From contig CBDAPX010000001.1 in the NCBI GenBank assembly GCA_965198725.1, positions 372,001 through 436,000 on the forward strand: a DNA stretch of 64,000 bases, given 5' to 3'. Numbering within the stretch: position 1 is the stretch's first letter; each line of letters starts with the position of its first letter. The stretch comes from CBDAPX01 sp965198725 (lineage in GTDB: Bacteria; Pseudomonadota; Alphaproteobacteria; Rhodobacterales; Rhodobacteraceae). The notes beneath the pieces are model-generated. The model saw only the letters and a program-made list of their open reading frames with translations, had not been told where the DNA came from and made no database searches. The position numbers and the translations under genes were made by a program. Below are positions 18,524 to 28,084 of the stretch, one piece after another.

Positions 18524-21502
18524 ATGTTTGCAGAGCTGTCCGCCACCTCCAATTTCTCTTTCCTTATCGGGGCTTCTCACCCCGAGGAATATATCCGCCG
18601 CGCAGCCCGGTTGGGGATTTCGGCTGTGGCCATTGCCGATGACAATTCGGTCGCCGGGATCGTGCGCGGATATACCGAGGCGAAGTCCATTGCGCGTCAG
18701 GTGAAAGAGCGCGAAGACTGGAATGCGGAACATACGCCGATTGGTCCGCCCAAACCGGACCACCTGCCAGCGCCTGCCTCCTTTCCCATCTACCATGTGC
18801 CCCGGTTGATCCCGGCTGCGCGCCTGGTGTTCACCGATGCCCCCCCGATCACAGTGCTGCCAGAAACCCGAACAGGTTGGGCCAATCTCTGCCGGATCAT
18901 CTCCACCGGGCGGCTGCGCGCTGAAAAAGGGGAATGCGACCTGCAACTGGCGGATCTCTTGGACCGTGCGGATGGGCTCCAACTGTTGCTCTGGCCACAG
19001 GCGGATCGGGTGCCGCGCGGCGCGGGCGCTTGGGGGCCACATAGCGCGCGGTTGACGCGCCGCTTTGCCGGGAAAATCCATCTTCTGCTGCATCCCCACT
19101 ACGATGGCCGCGATGCAGACCGCTTTGGTCAACTCGCCGATCTGGCGCGGGCCAATGGCTGGCCCACCATCGCCTCGGCTGCCCCGCGCATGCATCACGG
19201 TCGCCGTCGCCGCCTGGCGGATGTGCTGACCGCGATCCGCCTCAAATGTCGGGTCGATGGTCTGGGTGCACAGGCGCTGGCCAACGCAGAACAACGGCTC
19301 CGGTCCGAGGCCGAGATACGCCGCCTGTTCAAAGGGGTCGATGGGGCCGTGGACCGTGCGCAGCACCTGGCCGACAAACTGACCTTTTGTCTCAGCGAGC
19401 TGCGCTATGAATATCCCAGCGAAATCGCGGAAGGCGAAACCGCCGCGGCTCGGCTCGAGCGGCTGGCATATGAGGGTCTGAATTGGCGATATCCATCCGG
19501 GGCGTCCAAGAAAGTCCACAAGATGCTCCGCCATGAACTGGCGTTGATCGCCAAGCTGAATTACGAACCCTATTTCCTGACCGTGCGCGACATCGTGGCC
19601 TTTGCCCGGTCGCGCAACATCCTGTGTCAGGGGCGGGGATCAGCGGCCAATTCCGTCGTCTGCTATTGCCTTGGCATCACCTCGGTCTCGCCAGAGATCG
19701 GCACCATGGTCTTTGAACGTTTCGTATCAGAGGCCCGCGACGAGCCGCCCGATATCGACGTCGATTTCGAACATGAACGGCGCGAAGAGGTTATCCAGCA
19801 TATCTATGAACGCTATGGCCGCCACCGCGCCGGTCTCTGCGCCACCGTGATCCACTATCGCGGCAAACGCGCCATCCGCGAGGTTGGTCGCGCCATGGGG
19901 CTGACCGAGGACACGATTTCCGGTCTCTCCTCACAGCTTTGGGGCTTTTTCTCGACCAAGGGGATCGAGGCAGAGCGGATGGCCGAAATTGGCCTCGACG
20001 CCAATGACCGGCGGCTGAAACAGACGCTGGAACTGGTCTATGAAATCAACGGCTTTCCGCGTCACCTGTCCCAACATGTGGGCGGTTTCATCGTGACCGA
20101 AGGACGGCTGGATGAACTCGCCCCCATCGAAAACGCGACGATGGAGGACCGCACGGTCATTTGCTGGGACAAGGACGATATCGAAAGCCTTGGTATCCTC
20201 AAGGTCGATGTGCTGGCGCTTGGCATGCTCAGCTGCATTCGAAAGTGTTTTGACCTGTTGCAACAGCATCATCAGGTCAAACATACGCTCGCCACCCTGC
20301 CGCCCGAGGACCCGGTGGTCTATGACATGCTGTGCAAGGCGGACAGCATCGGGGTCTTTCAGGTCGAAAGCCGGGCGCAGATGAATTTTCTGCCCCGCAT
20401 GAAGCCGCGCAATTTCTATGATCTCGTGATCGAGGTGGCCATCATCCGCCCCGGTCCCATTCAGGGCGACATGGTCCATCCTTATATCCGTCGCCGCAAC
20501 GGCGAGGAGGAGGTGAGCTTTCCATCAGATGCGCTGGGCGAGGTGCTGGGCAAAACGCTGGGCGTGCCGCTGTTTCAGGAACAGGCGATGCAAATCGCCA
20601 TTGTCGGGGCCGGGTTCACCCCCGATCAGGCCGACCGTTTGCGTCGGTCGCTGGCCACATTCAAAAAGCACGGCAATGTCAGCGAATTCCGTCAGCTCTT
20701 TTTGCGGGGGATGCGGCGCAATGGCTATGATGATGATTTCGCCGAGCGTTGTTTTTCCCAGATCGAGGGGTTTGGCTCTTATGGTTTTCCCGAAAGCCAT
20801 GCGGCCTCTTTTGCGCTTTTGGTCTATGCCTCTGCCTGGCTCAAATGCCATCACCCGGGCATCTTTGCCTGTGCGCTGCTGAATTCTCAGCCGATGGGGT
20901 TTTACGCGCCCGCACAGATTGTGCGGGATGCCCGCGAACATGGCGTGGTCGTGCGCCCGATCTGTATCAATGCCAGCTTCTGGGACAATGTGATGGAACC
21001 CGATGGGCGCGGCGGGCTGGCCCTGCGTCTGGGATTTCGCCAGATCAAGGGGCTGAAAGAGGAAGATGCCGCCTGGCTGACGGCTGCGCGCGGCAATGGC
21101 TATCAAGAGGTGCGCGATGTCTGGCGTCGTGCGGGTCTGGGCCCGGCGGTGATCGAACGTCTGGCCGAGGCGGATGCTTTTGCCGCCCTTGATCTCTCAC
21201 GCCGCGCTGCGCTGTGGGAGGCCAAGGCCATCGGCGGGATCAAGCCATTGCCGCTTTTTGCGGGGGATCTCGAAGGCGAAGCCATCGACGAACCCGCCGC
21301 GCATCTGCCGCAAATGACCCTGGGAGAGGAAATGGTCGAGGATTATGTCGCCATGCGCCTGTCCCTGCGCGCCCACCCGCTAGCGCTGTTGCGGGACCGG
21401 CTGACCCCGCCCGATGGCCGCCTCCGACCTTGGCCCACGACCCCCGGCCCGCGCGCGCCGGACCTGTCCAAGATCAGTTTTACAAATGGCAACCCGGACT
21501 AG
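18524..21502 (+). CDS. dnaE2: Error-prone DNA polymerase, DnaE2 type, shortened C-terminus
   Basis: An alpha-subunit-like polymerase used in translesion synthesis. The PHP domain starts FAELSATSNFSFLIGASHPEE. The polymerase core has ILCQGRGSAANSVVCYCLGIT and the catalytic PPDIDVDFEHERREEV, and the helix-hairpin-helix part includes GFGSYGFPESHAASFA. The protein has 992 residues, whereas family members are usually nearer 1,080. After SLRAHPLALLRDRLTP the OB-fold domain expected next is missing and a short unrelated tail follows. The ATG at 18524 fits the family start better than the GTG at 18503. No imuA/imuB partner genes adjoin it. Confidence 0.88.
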   Translation: MFAELSATSNFSFLIGASHPEEYIRRAARLGISAVAIADDNSVAGIVRGYTEAKSIARQVKEREDWNAEHTPIGPPKPDHLPAPASFPIYHVPRLIPAARLVFTDAPPITVLPETRTGWANLCRIISTGRLRAEKGECDLQLADLLDRADGLQLLLWPQADRVPRGAGAWGPHSARLTRRFAGKIHLLLHPHYDGRDADRFGQLADLARANGWPTIASAAPRMHHGRRRRLADVLTAIRLKCRVDGLGAQALANAEQRLRSEAEIRRLFKGVDGAVDRAQHLADKLTFCLSELRYEYPSEIAEGETAAARLERLAYEGLNWRYPSGASKKVHKMLRHELALIAKLNYEPYFLTVRDIVAFARSRNILCQGRGSAANSVVCYCLGITSVSPEIGTMVFERFVSEARDEPPDIDVDFEHERREEVIQHIYERYGRHRAGLCATVIHYRGKRAIREVGRAMGLTEDTISGLSSQLWGFFSTKGIEAERMAEIGLDANDRRLKQTLELVYEINGFPRHLSQHVGGFIVTEGRLDELAPIENATMEDRTVICWDKDDIESLGILKVDVLALGMLSCIRKCFDLLQQHHQVKHTLATLPPEDPVVYDMLCKADSIGVFQVESRAQMNFLPRMKPRNFYDLVIEVAIIRPGPIQGDMVHPYIRRRNGEEEVSFPSDALGEVLGKTLGVPLFQEQAMQIAIVGAGFTPDQADRLRRSLATFKKHGNVSEFRQLFLRGMRRNGYDDDFAERCFSQIEGFGSYGFPESHAASFALLVYASAWLKCHHPGIFACALLNSQPMGFYAPAQIVRDAREHGVVVRPICINASFWDNVMEPDGRGGLALRLGFRQIKGLKEEDAAWLTAARGNGYQEVRDVWRRAGLGPAVIERLAEADAFAALDLSRRAALWEAKAIGGIKPLPLFAGDLEGEAIDEPAAHLPQMTLGEEMVEDYVAMRLSLRAHPLALLRDRLTPPDGRLRPWPTTPGPRAPDLSKISFTNGNPD

Positions 21503-21707
21503 GGACGGAGGTGTTGGATTTGAGTATTTTTAAAGAGAAGAAGTCATGGGTGGCGCGAGGGTCGCGGAAACTGCGTTTATTGGCGCGAACGGCCTCGGAA
21601 ACCCGCGCCAAATTGGCGGCCTTTGTGAGGCAGAGCAGAAATATGGTTCACCCCTCGGCGCGCAGAGGGTAGAAGACGCCAAAAGCCGGTCGAGCGGAGA
21701 ACCTAGG

Positions 21708-23225
21708 ATGACTGTCCCAAAACCTGTTGTTTTATGCATTCTGGATGGTTGGGGCGTCTCAGACGATACGTCGGTCAATGCGCCATATCTTGCCAACACA
21801 CCCACGGTCGACAAGCTGTTGGCGACCTGTCCGAATGCAACGCTTGTGACCCACGGCCCGGATGCGGGTTTGCCGAGCGGGCAGATGGGCAATTCCGAGG
21901 TGGGTCATACCAATATCGGGGCGGGTCGTGTTGTGGCGATGGATTTGGGGCAGATCGATCTGGCCATTGAAAGCGGTGGTTTTGGCCAAACCCCGGCTTT
22001 GACGCGATTTATTGCGACGTTGAAAGAGACCGGGGGCACCGCGCATTTGATGGGGCTGTGTTCGCCCGGCGGCGTTCATGCGCATCAGCTTCACATCCTA
22101 GAAACGGCCCGACTGATCGCAGAAGCGGGCATTCCGGTTCAGATCCATGCTGTGACAGACGGCCGGGATGTTGCACCAAGTTCGGCTCGCGAACAGATCG
22201 CGGATATGGTGTCTCATCTGCCCGAAAACACGGTGTTTGGCTCTGTCGTCGGGCGCTATTTCGCAATGGACCGCGACACACGGTGGGAGCGCGTGAAAGA
22301 GGCAAATGACCTTGTTCTGCGCGGCGTCGGGCACAGTGCAAACAGCATCGATGCCGCGATTGTGGCGGCCTATGAGCGTGGCGAAACCGATGAGTTCATC
22401 AAGGCAACGCGGTTGGACGATTATGCCGCGCCGGCAGATGGGGACGGGCTGTTTTTTGTCAATTTCCGCGCAGACCGGGCGCGAGAGATCCTGTCAGCGC
22501 TTGCCGATCCAGGCTTTAATGCGTTTGACACCGGTACGCGGCCTGACTGGGCGGCGCGGTGCGGCATGGTTGAGTATTCGGACGCCCATAACGGCTTTAT
22601 GGACGTCATGTTCCCGGCGCAGGATATCGTCAACACTTTGGGCGCCTGGGTCGCACAGCATGGGCTGCGCCAGTTCCGTCTCGCCGAGACCGAGAAGTAC
22701 CCGCATGTCACCTTCTTTCTGAATGGCGGCAAGGAAGTCCCGGAAGAAGGCGAAGACCGGTTCATGCCAAAATCGCCCAAGGTGGCGACCTATGATCTGC
22801 AGCCAGAAATGTCCTCTGTCGAGGTGACCGAAAAATTCGTCGAAGCGATTGAGGCAGGCTATGACTTGATCGTCACGAATTACGCCAACCCGGATATGGT
22901 TGGCCACACAGGCGATCTGCGTGCAGCAATTGCAGCATGTGAAGCCGTGGATCAGGGGCTGGCCAAGGTCTTGTCTGCGCTGGAAAAAGCAGGTGGCGCG
23001 ATGGTCCTGACGGCAGATCACGGCAATTGCGAGTTGATGGTGGACCCCGAAACCGGCGGTCCGCATACGGCGCATACCCTGAACCCGGTGCCGGTTATTC
23101 TTGTGGGCGGGGCCGAAAACGCCCGGCTGCGCAATGGGCGGTTGGCCGATCTTGCGCCAACCGTGCTGGACCTTATGGGTTTGGAAAAGCCGCCTGAGAT
23201 GACCGGAGCCAGCCTGATTTCATGA
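21708..23225 (+). CDS. gpmI: 2,3-bisphosphoglycerate-independent phosphoglycerate mutase
   Basis: GpmI interconverts 3- and 2-phosphoglycerate in glycolysis and gluconeogenesis using two manganese ions and a phosphoserine intermediate. The 505 residues show the metal-binding N-terminus VLCILDGWG, the catalytic serine in GQMGNSEVGHTNIGAG, GGVHAHQLH, AVTDGRDVAPSSA, FRADRAREI, and the C-terminal VLTADHGNCELM with GGPHTAHTLNPVP. The frame is open further upstream, but the ATG at 21708 gives the family length. It starts the gpmI-envC-ctpA cluster and overlaps the next gene by four bases. Confidence 0.97.
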   Translation: MTVPKPVVLCILDGWGVSDDTSVNAPYLANTPTVDKLLATCPNATLVTHGPDAGLPSGQMGNSEVGHTNIGAGRVVAMDLGQIDLAIESGGFGQTPALTRFIATLKETGGTAHLMGLCSPGGVHAHQLHILETARLIAEAGIPVQIHAVTDGRDVAPSSAREQIADMVSHLPENTVFGSVVGRYFAMDRDTRWERVKEANDLVLRGVGHSANSIDAAIVAAYERGETDEFIKATRLDDYAAPADGDGLFFVNFRADRAREILSALADPGFNAFDTGTRPDWAARCGMVEYSDAHNGFMDVMFPAQDIVNTLGAWVAQHGLRQFRLAETEKYPHVTFFLNGGKEVPEEGEDRFMPKSPKVATYDLQPEMSSVEVTEKFVEAIEAGYDLIVTNYANPDMVGHTGDLRAAIAACEAVDQGLAKVLSALEKAGGAMVLTADHGNCELMVDPETGGPHTAHTLNPVPVILVGGAENARLRNGRLADLAPTVLDLMGLEKPPEMTGASLIS

Positions 23226-24361
23226 GGATGCGCGTTTTTCTGATTTGCGCCGCCTTGTCGTGGGCCACGGGTGGTTTTGCACAAGACGCCGATCCGGCAG
23301 ATGCGGCACGTCAGGCTTCGGCCCAGATTGTCGCGGCAGCCGATGCGTTGGCCGAAGCAGAAGGTGCGCGCGACCGGGTGCGGGCGCTGACACGCACCGT
23401 TCAGGCCTATGAGGCAGGTCTGGCCGCGATGCGCGATGGCTTGCGTCGCGTGGCGACGCGCGAAGCCCAGCTGACGCGCCAATTGGCGGCCCGGCAAGAA
23501 AAGCTGTCAGATCTTCTGGGCGTATTGCAAACGATTTCCGCCGCGCCGCCCCCGATCCTGATGCTGCATCCGGCGGGCCCCTTGGGCAGCGCGCGGTCGG
23601 GCATGATGATGGCCGAAGTGACCCCGGCGCTGAACGCGCGGGCGACAGAGCTGCGGCGCAATCTGGAAGAGGTGCAAACGCTGCGGTTTTTGCAGGAAAG
23701 CGCGACACAAACGCTGGCCGACGGTTTGGCAGGCGTGCAAAGAGCCCGGACAGAGTTGAGCCAGGCCGTTGCAAACCGCACGGATTTGCCCAAGCGGTTT
23801 ACAGAAGACCCTGTTCGAACCGCAATCCTGATATCATCGACCGAGACATTGGACGGGTTCGCCAGTGGCCTTTCCGAAATCGCGAACGGACCTATTGCAG
23901 CGTTGGAACCAGATGAAGATCTGGTTCCCGGCGCGTTGCCCTTGCCGGTTCAGGGTGTCGTTCTGCGCCGGTCAGGAGAGGCGGATGCCGCCGGGATCAC
24001 CCGGCCCGGGATCGTTGTTGCGACACGGCCGCGCGCCTTGGTCTCGACACCGGTCACGGCAACAATCCGCTATTTGGGTCCGCTTTTGGATCTTGGCAAC
24101 GTCGCCATTTTGGAACCGCAGCCGGGTATCATGATCGTTTTGTCGGGTCTTGCGGATGTGTTTGGAGAGATTGGTCAGGTTCTGCCCCAAGGCGCACCTG
24201 TCGGCTTGATGGGCGGTGCAGATCCTGAAATCGGCACGATCCTGTCACTAAGCAGTGATGGCACTGGAACTGACCGCTCAGAAACGCTCTATATAGAAGT
24301 CAGGGAAAATAATGACGCAGTGGATCCCGACACCTGGTTCCGCACCGATGAGAATGGATAA
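23222..24361 (+). CDS. EnvC-like murein hydrolase activator
   Basis: The 379-residue protein has a signal peptide (FLICAALSWATGGFAQD), then a long alpha-helical coiled-coil region (about 25-210) and a C-terminal LytM-like domain with ILEPQPGIMIVLSGLADVFGEIGQVL. The LytM zinc ligands are not visible, as in EnvC, which activates amidases at the septum and does not cut peptidoglycan itself. It sits between gpmI (overlap ATGA) and ctpA (gap of six bases), an order conserved in alphaproteobacteria, so it is almost surely co-transcribed with both. Confidence 0.85.
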   Translation: MRMRVFLICAALSWATGGFAQDADPADAARQASAQIVAAADALAEAEGARDRVRALTRTVQAYEAGLAAMRDGLRRVATREAQLTRQLAARQEKLSDLLGVLQTISAAPPPILMLHPAGPLGSARSGMMMAEVTPALNARATELRRNLEEVQTLRFLQESATQTLADGLAGVQRARTELSQAVANRTDLPKRFTEDPVRTAILISSTETLDGFASGLSEIANGPIAALEPDEDLVPGALPLPVQGVVLRRSGEADAAGITRPGIVVATRPRALVSTPVTATIRYLGPLLDLGNVAILEPQPGIMIVLSGLADVFGEIGQVLPQGAPVGLMGGADPEIGTILSLSSDGTGTDRSETLYIEVRENNDAVDPDTWFRTDENG

Positions 24362-24367
24362 CAACCT

Positions 24368-25702
24368 ATGAAAAAGCTCTTTATGGCGGCGCTTGCTGGG
24401 ACTGTCGCCGGCGTTGTGGCGACCACGCAGGTCGCAGCACCTTTGTTGGCACAGGAAAGCAATGGCAGCGCGAATGTCTATCAACAGCTGGACCTGTTCG
24501 GCGATATCTTTGAACGCATCCGCGCCCAATATGTCGAAGAGGTGGATGCCAGCGAGCTGATCGAGGCCGCCATCGATGGGATGCTGACCTCTTTGGACCC
24601 GCATTCCAGTTACCTGTCTCCTGACGATGCCGCCCAGATGCGCGTTCAGACGCGCGGCGAGTTTGGGGGGCTTGGCATTGAAGTCACGCAAGAAGAAGGC
24701 TTTGTCAAAGTTGTCTCGCCTATCGATGGCACCCCGGCGGACGAGGCCGGGATCGAAGCAGGCGACTTCATCACGCATGTAGATGGTGAAAGCATCTTGG
24801 GTCTGACACTCGATTCCGCTGTCGATCTGATGCGTGGTCCGGTCGGGTCCGAAATTATCGTCACAGTTGTACGGGAAGGCGAAAGCGAACCCTTTGACGT
24901 GTCGATCATCCGCGACACCATCAAGTTGACCGCTGTGCGATCACGGGTTGAAAGCGATGCAGTTGTTCTGCGTGTCACCACGTTCAACGACCAAACCTAT
25001 CCAAACCTCGAAGCGGGCCTGAACGAACAGATCGAAACAGCGGGTGGTTTGGACAATGTCGAAGGCATCGTTCTGGACCTGCGCAATAACCCGGGCGGTC
25101 TGCTCACGCAGGCGATCAAAGTGTCCGATGCATTCTTGAACGAAGGTGAGATCGTCAGCACCCGAGGCCGGAACCCGGAAGACGGTGAACGTTTCAACGC
25201 GACGCCAGGCGATCTGGCGCAAGGCAAGCCACTGGTTGTCCTTATCAATGGTGGGTCCGCATCCGCGTCAGAAATCGTGGCAGGTGCCTTGCAGGATCAC
25301 CGACGTGCCATTGTCGTGGGCACCAACAGCTTCGGCAAAGGGTCGGTTCAGACCGTTATGCCCTTGCGCAGTGATGGGGCGATGCGCCTGACCACCGCGC
25401 GATATTATACACCGTCGGGCCGGTCCATTCAGGCGCTGGGCGTCTCGCCGGATATCGTGGTTGAACAACCGCGCCGCGATCTGAATGCCGAGGCCGAGGA
25501 AGAGGATGACGCCCGTACCCGTTCAGAGGCCGACCTGCGTGGCCGTCTGAATAACGACAGCCTGTCCGAGGATGAGGTTCGCCAAATCGAAGAGGATCGC
25601 GCCAAAGCCGAAGCGGCGGCAGAGCTGCGTGAAGACGACTATCAACTGGCATATGCCATCGATATCCTCAAAGGTCTGGCTGCGATTGCACCGCAGGACT
25701 AA
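24368..25702 (+). CDS. ctpA: C-terminal processing peptidase (S41 family)
   Basis: A periplasmic serine protease of 444 residues with a signal peptide, an N-terminal region with QYVEEVDASELIEAAIDGML and LDPHSSYLSPDDA, a PDZ domain (about 90-165, FGGLGIEVTQEEGFVKVVSP) and the S41 catalytic domain. The catalytic serine lies in NGGSASASEIVAGAL and the lysine in NSFGKGSVQTVMPL, the usual Ser-Lys dyad. It degrades or trims periplasmic proteins, often peptidoglycan hydrolases, which fits the EnvC-like neighbour. A terminator follows the gene. Confidence 0.95.
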   Translation: MKKLFMAALAGTVAGVVATTQVAAPLLAQESNGSANVYQQLDLFGDIFERIRAQYVEEVDASELIEAAIDGMLTSLDPHSSYLSPDDAAQMRVQTRGEFGGLGIEVTQEEGFVKVVSPIDGTPADEAGIEAGDFITHVDGESILGLTLDSAVDLMRGPVGSEIIVTVVREGESEPFDVSIIRDTIKLTAVRSRVESDAVVLRVTTFNDQTYPNLEAGLNEQIETAGGLDNVEGIVLDLRNNPGGLLTQAIKVSDAFLNEGEIVSTRGRNPEDGERFNATPGDLAQGKPLVVLINGGSASASEIVAGALQDHRRAIVVGTNSFGKGSVQTVMPLRSDGAMRLTTARYYTPSGRSIQALGVSPDIVVEQPRRDLNAEAEEEDDARTRSEADLRGRLNNDSLSEDEVRQIEEDRAKAEAAAELREDDYQLAYAIDILKGLAAIAPQD

Positions 25703-25721
25703 TCCAACCCAATTTCTTTCG

Positions 25722-25751
25722 AAGGGCGGTGCATGTTGCGCCGCCCTTTTT
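25722..25751 (+). terminator. Rho-independent terminator after ctpA
   Basis: An 8-bp GC stem (AAGGGCGG with CCGCCCTT) around an 11-base loop, followed by a T run, lies 20 bases after the ctpA stop and ends the gpmI-envC-ctpA operon. Confidence 0.85.
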
Positions 25752-25858
25752 GCGTCGCCCTTTGGGTTTTGTGATGGATGCCGGTTGAACCAGGGCACCT
25801 TCGTGAACAAGTTTTAGGGAACAGCAAGCATTCATTGATCTCATCGGGGGACGACCAC

Positions 25859-26574
25859 ATGACATCCATTTATGAGCAAGCCGTTTCCGAAGGCGGCATC
25901 GCCGTCGTTACTGGGGCCGCCAGTGGTGTGGGCCGCGTGGCAGCGCAACGATTTGCAGAGGCTGGCTTTGGCGTGGTTCTGGCCGATCTGCCGGGTGAGG
26001 CATTGGACGCCGCGGCCGCAGAGCTTTCAACCATCTCCGCTGCCGGACCGGTCAGTGCTGTGCCAACAGACGTCTCCGATCCCGCAGCGATCGCCGCTCT
26101 GGCCGATGCGGCGTTCGACGCGGGGCCGGTTGCCGTTCTGATGAACAACGCCGGCATTGGACGAGGGACCACCGCCTGGGGCGAGACAGCGCATTGGGAA
26201 CAGATGATCGACGTGAACCTCAAAGGGGTTATGCACGGCATCCATACTTTTGTACCTCGTATGATCGAAGCCAATCGACCGGCCGTGGTGATCAATACAG
26301 GCTCTAAACAAGGGATCACGACCCCGCCGGGTAACCCCGGCTATAACATGACCAAGGCTGCCGTGAAGGTGATGACCGAACAACTGGCGCATTGGTTTGT
26401 CAAAGAAGGTGCACCGTTGTCAGCCCATCTTTTTGTGCCCGGTTTTACCTATACCGGCATGATCGCCAGCTTCCTGCCGGAAAAACCTGCTGCGGCTTGG
26501 ACCAGCGAAGAAACCGTCGACTACTTTATCGAACACATGGCCAAGGGCGATTTTTACATCCTTTGCCCGGACAA
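25859..26574 (+). pseudogene. SDR-family oxidoreductase, 3' end lost at IS element B copy 2
   Basis: About 240 residues of a short-chain dehydrogenase: the cofactor loop is VVTGAASGVGRVAAQRF, the NNAG motif is VLMNNAGIGRGT, the catalytic serine lies in VINTGSKQGI, and the Tyr-Lys pair is in GYNMTKAAVKVM. The last recognisable family sequence is GDFYILCPDNG, after which the IS starts at 26575. The C-terminal 40-60 residues are absent, and the far side of the IS is prophage DNA. The reading frame runs on into the IS to a stop at 26686. The catalytic core survives, but loss of the C-terminal part makes a stable enzyme doubtful. Confidence 0.85.
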
Positions 26575-26630
26575 TGGTCTTCCCCCACTGAAGTGGTCCT
26601 CCGCTATGTTTAGGAAAACGGAGGAAACAC

Positions 26631-26909
26631 ATGGCCAACAAGCGACCAAAGCCAGAAGAGATTGTCACGAAGTTACGGCAGGTTGAGGTTCTGACGGGGC
26701 AAGGGATGCCGCGTCTGGATGCGATCCGTCAGATCGGTGTGACTGAACAGACCTACTACCGGTGGAAGAAAAAATACGGCGGAATGGGCACGGATCAATT
26801 GAAGGAACTGAAGCGTCTGCAAAAAGAGAACGAGCGATTGCGCAAAGCCGTTTCTGATCTGACGCTGGACAAGCTGATCTTGGCGGAGGCGGCAAAGGGA
26901 AACTTCTGA
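26631..26909 (+). CDS. IS3-family transposase OrfA (element B, copy 2)
   Basis: Same 92-residue OrfA as in copy 1, with LTGQG in place of LTWQG. It has a helix-turn-helix followed by a leucine zipper. The start ATG has GGAGG upstream. The slippery heptamer GGGAAAC lies at 26897-26903, in phase for a -1 shift just before the TGA. Confidence 0.92.
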   Translation: MANKRPKPEEIVTKLRQVEVLTGQGMPRLDAIRQIGVTEQTYYRWKKKYGGMGTDQLKELKRLQKENERLRKAVSDLTLDKLILAEAAKGNF

Positions 26910-27757
26910 GCCCCGCTCGTCGTCGTGCCTGTATTGATCGCGTTCGTGCTGAGCTGAACATCTCGGAGCGTCGGGCATGCCGGGTTCTAAGACAACATCG
27001 ATCCACACAGCGCAAAGTACCTGCGGGTCGCCCGGATGAAGAACGTTTAGTGGCTGATATGATCGAACTGACCCGGCAGTATGGCCGCTACGGCTATCGT
27101 AGGATCGCGGCACTACTGAGAGACGCTGGCTGGCATGTGAATGACAAGCGCGTGGAACGGTTATGGCGACGAGAGGGGCTGAAAGTGCCAATGAAACAAC
27201 CGAAGAAAGGGCGGCTTTGGCTGAATGATGGATCATGTGTCAGGCTTCGGCCAGAGCGCCGCGATCATGTCTGGTCTTACGACTTTGTCCACTGCCGCAC
27301 CGACGATGGTAAAGCTTTCCGCACACTCAACATCATCGACGAGTACAGTCGGGAATGCTTGGCCATACGCGTGGATCGCAAGCTCAACTCAGGCAATGTG
27401 ATCGATGTGCTGAGCGACCTGTTCATTCTGCGCGGCATCCCGTCGTTCATCCGTTCCGACAATGGCCCTGAGTTCGTTGCGCAAGCCGTGCAGGACTGGA
27501 TCAAGGCTGTCGGCGCAAGGGCGGCTTACATCGAACCAGGCAGCCCTTGGGAGAATGGGTACTGCGAAAGCTTCAACGCCCGTTTCCGCGATGAGTTCTT
27601 GAACGGCGAAATCTTCTATAGCCTGCGCGAAGCACAAATCCTGATTGAGGAATGGAGGAAACACTACAACACGAAACGACCACACAGTGCTCTAGGCTAC
27701 CGCCCACCGGCTCCCGAAACCGTCGTCAAGATGGACCAAAGGTCGATCATGCACTAA
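26909..27757 (+). CDS. IS3-family transposase OrfB (element B, copy 2)
   Basis: The DDE integrase half, read after -1 slippage as an OrfAB fusion; the coordinates mark the open -1 frame, and an internal ATG at 27050 could give a shorter product. Catalytic residues lie in WSYDFVHC, IRSDNGPEF and GYCESFNARF. The protein is the same as in copy 1 over the parts compared. The frame is intact, so the element may still be mobile. Confidence 0.92.
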   Translation, partial: SPARRRACIDRVRAELNISERRACRVLRQHRSTQRKVPAGRPDEERLVADMIELTRQYGRYGYRRIAALLRDAGWHVNDKRVERLWRREGLKVPMKQPKKGRLWLNDGSCVRLRPERRDHVWSYDFVHCRTDDGKAFRTLNIIDEYSRECLAIRVDRKLNSGNVIDVLSDLFILRGIPSFIRSDNGPEFVAQAVQDWIKAVGARAAYIEPGSPWENGYCESFNARFRDEFLNGEIFYSLREAQILIEEWRKHYNTKRPHSALGYRPPAPETVVKMDQRSIMH

Positions 27758-27912
27758 CAATCAAATTGGACCACTCAGGTGGGGCTGATCAGACCCACCT
27801 GGCGATAGAGCCACCCCGCTGGGCCTGGTCGCGCCAGGCATTGGCCAGGGGGCGGCCCAGGGCAAGCTGGGTTGTGCACGGCTAATCGTGCGCAACCTCG
27901 AGGAAAACGCCG

Positions 27913-28074
27913 ATGGACCCCGTATTAAGCCAGACTTTGGGCGCGGCTATTGGGGCGGCTCTATCCGCCGCCCTGGCCGACCATTTCGAGGCCAGATCAC
28001 CGCCGCTGTTTTTGGGTTTTCTGTTGTTGACCTTTGCCCTGGCGGGCCGGGGTCTTTTTCTGGTGTTGGTGTGA
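27913..28074 (+). CDS. Small phage membrane protein, unknown function
   Basis: A 53-residue protein with a small-residue-rich N-terminal helix (LGAAIGAALSAALA) and a hydrophobic C-terminal segment (FLGFLLLTFALAGRGLFLVLV). The ATG has GAGGA seven bases upstream. It begins the short plus-strand remnant on the left edge of the prophage. The size and two hydrophobic segments recall small holin-like proteins, but I do not recognise a family. The 120 bases between it and the IS are likely the 3' end of a gene cut away by the IS; no family is recognisable there. Confidence 0.6.
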   Translation: MDPVLSQTLGAAIGAALSAALADHFEARSPPLFLGFLLLTFALAGRGLFLVLV

Positions 28075-28084
28075 TCCGGTGGCC

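Larger units (their letters stand above)
26575..27791 (+). mobile_element. IS3-family insertion sequence (element B, copy 2)
   Basis: Nearly identical to 4708-5923 but on the opposite strand. The outer ends are TGGTCTTCCCCCAC and the complement of TGATCAGCCCCACC. The left flank is the truncated SDR gene and the right flank is prophage sequence. The adjacent triplets (CAA left, GAC right) do not form a target duplication. This fits a deletion or rearrangement starting at one IS end. With copy 1 it forms a long inverted repeat around about 20.6 kb of core genes. Confidence 0.93.
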
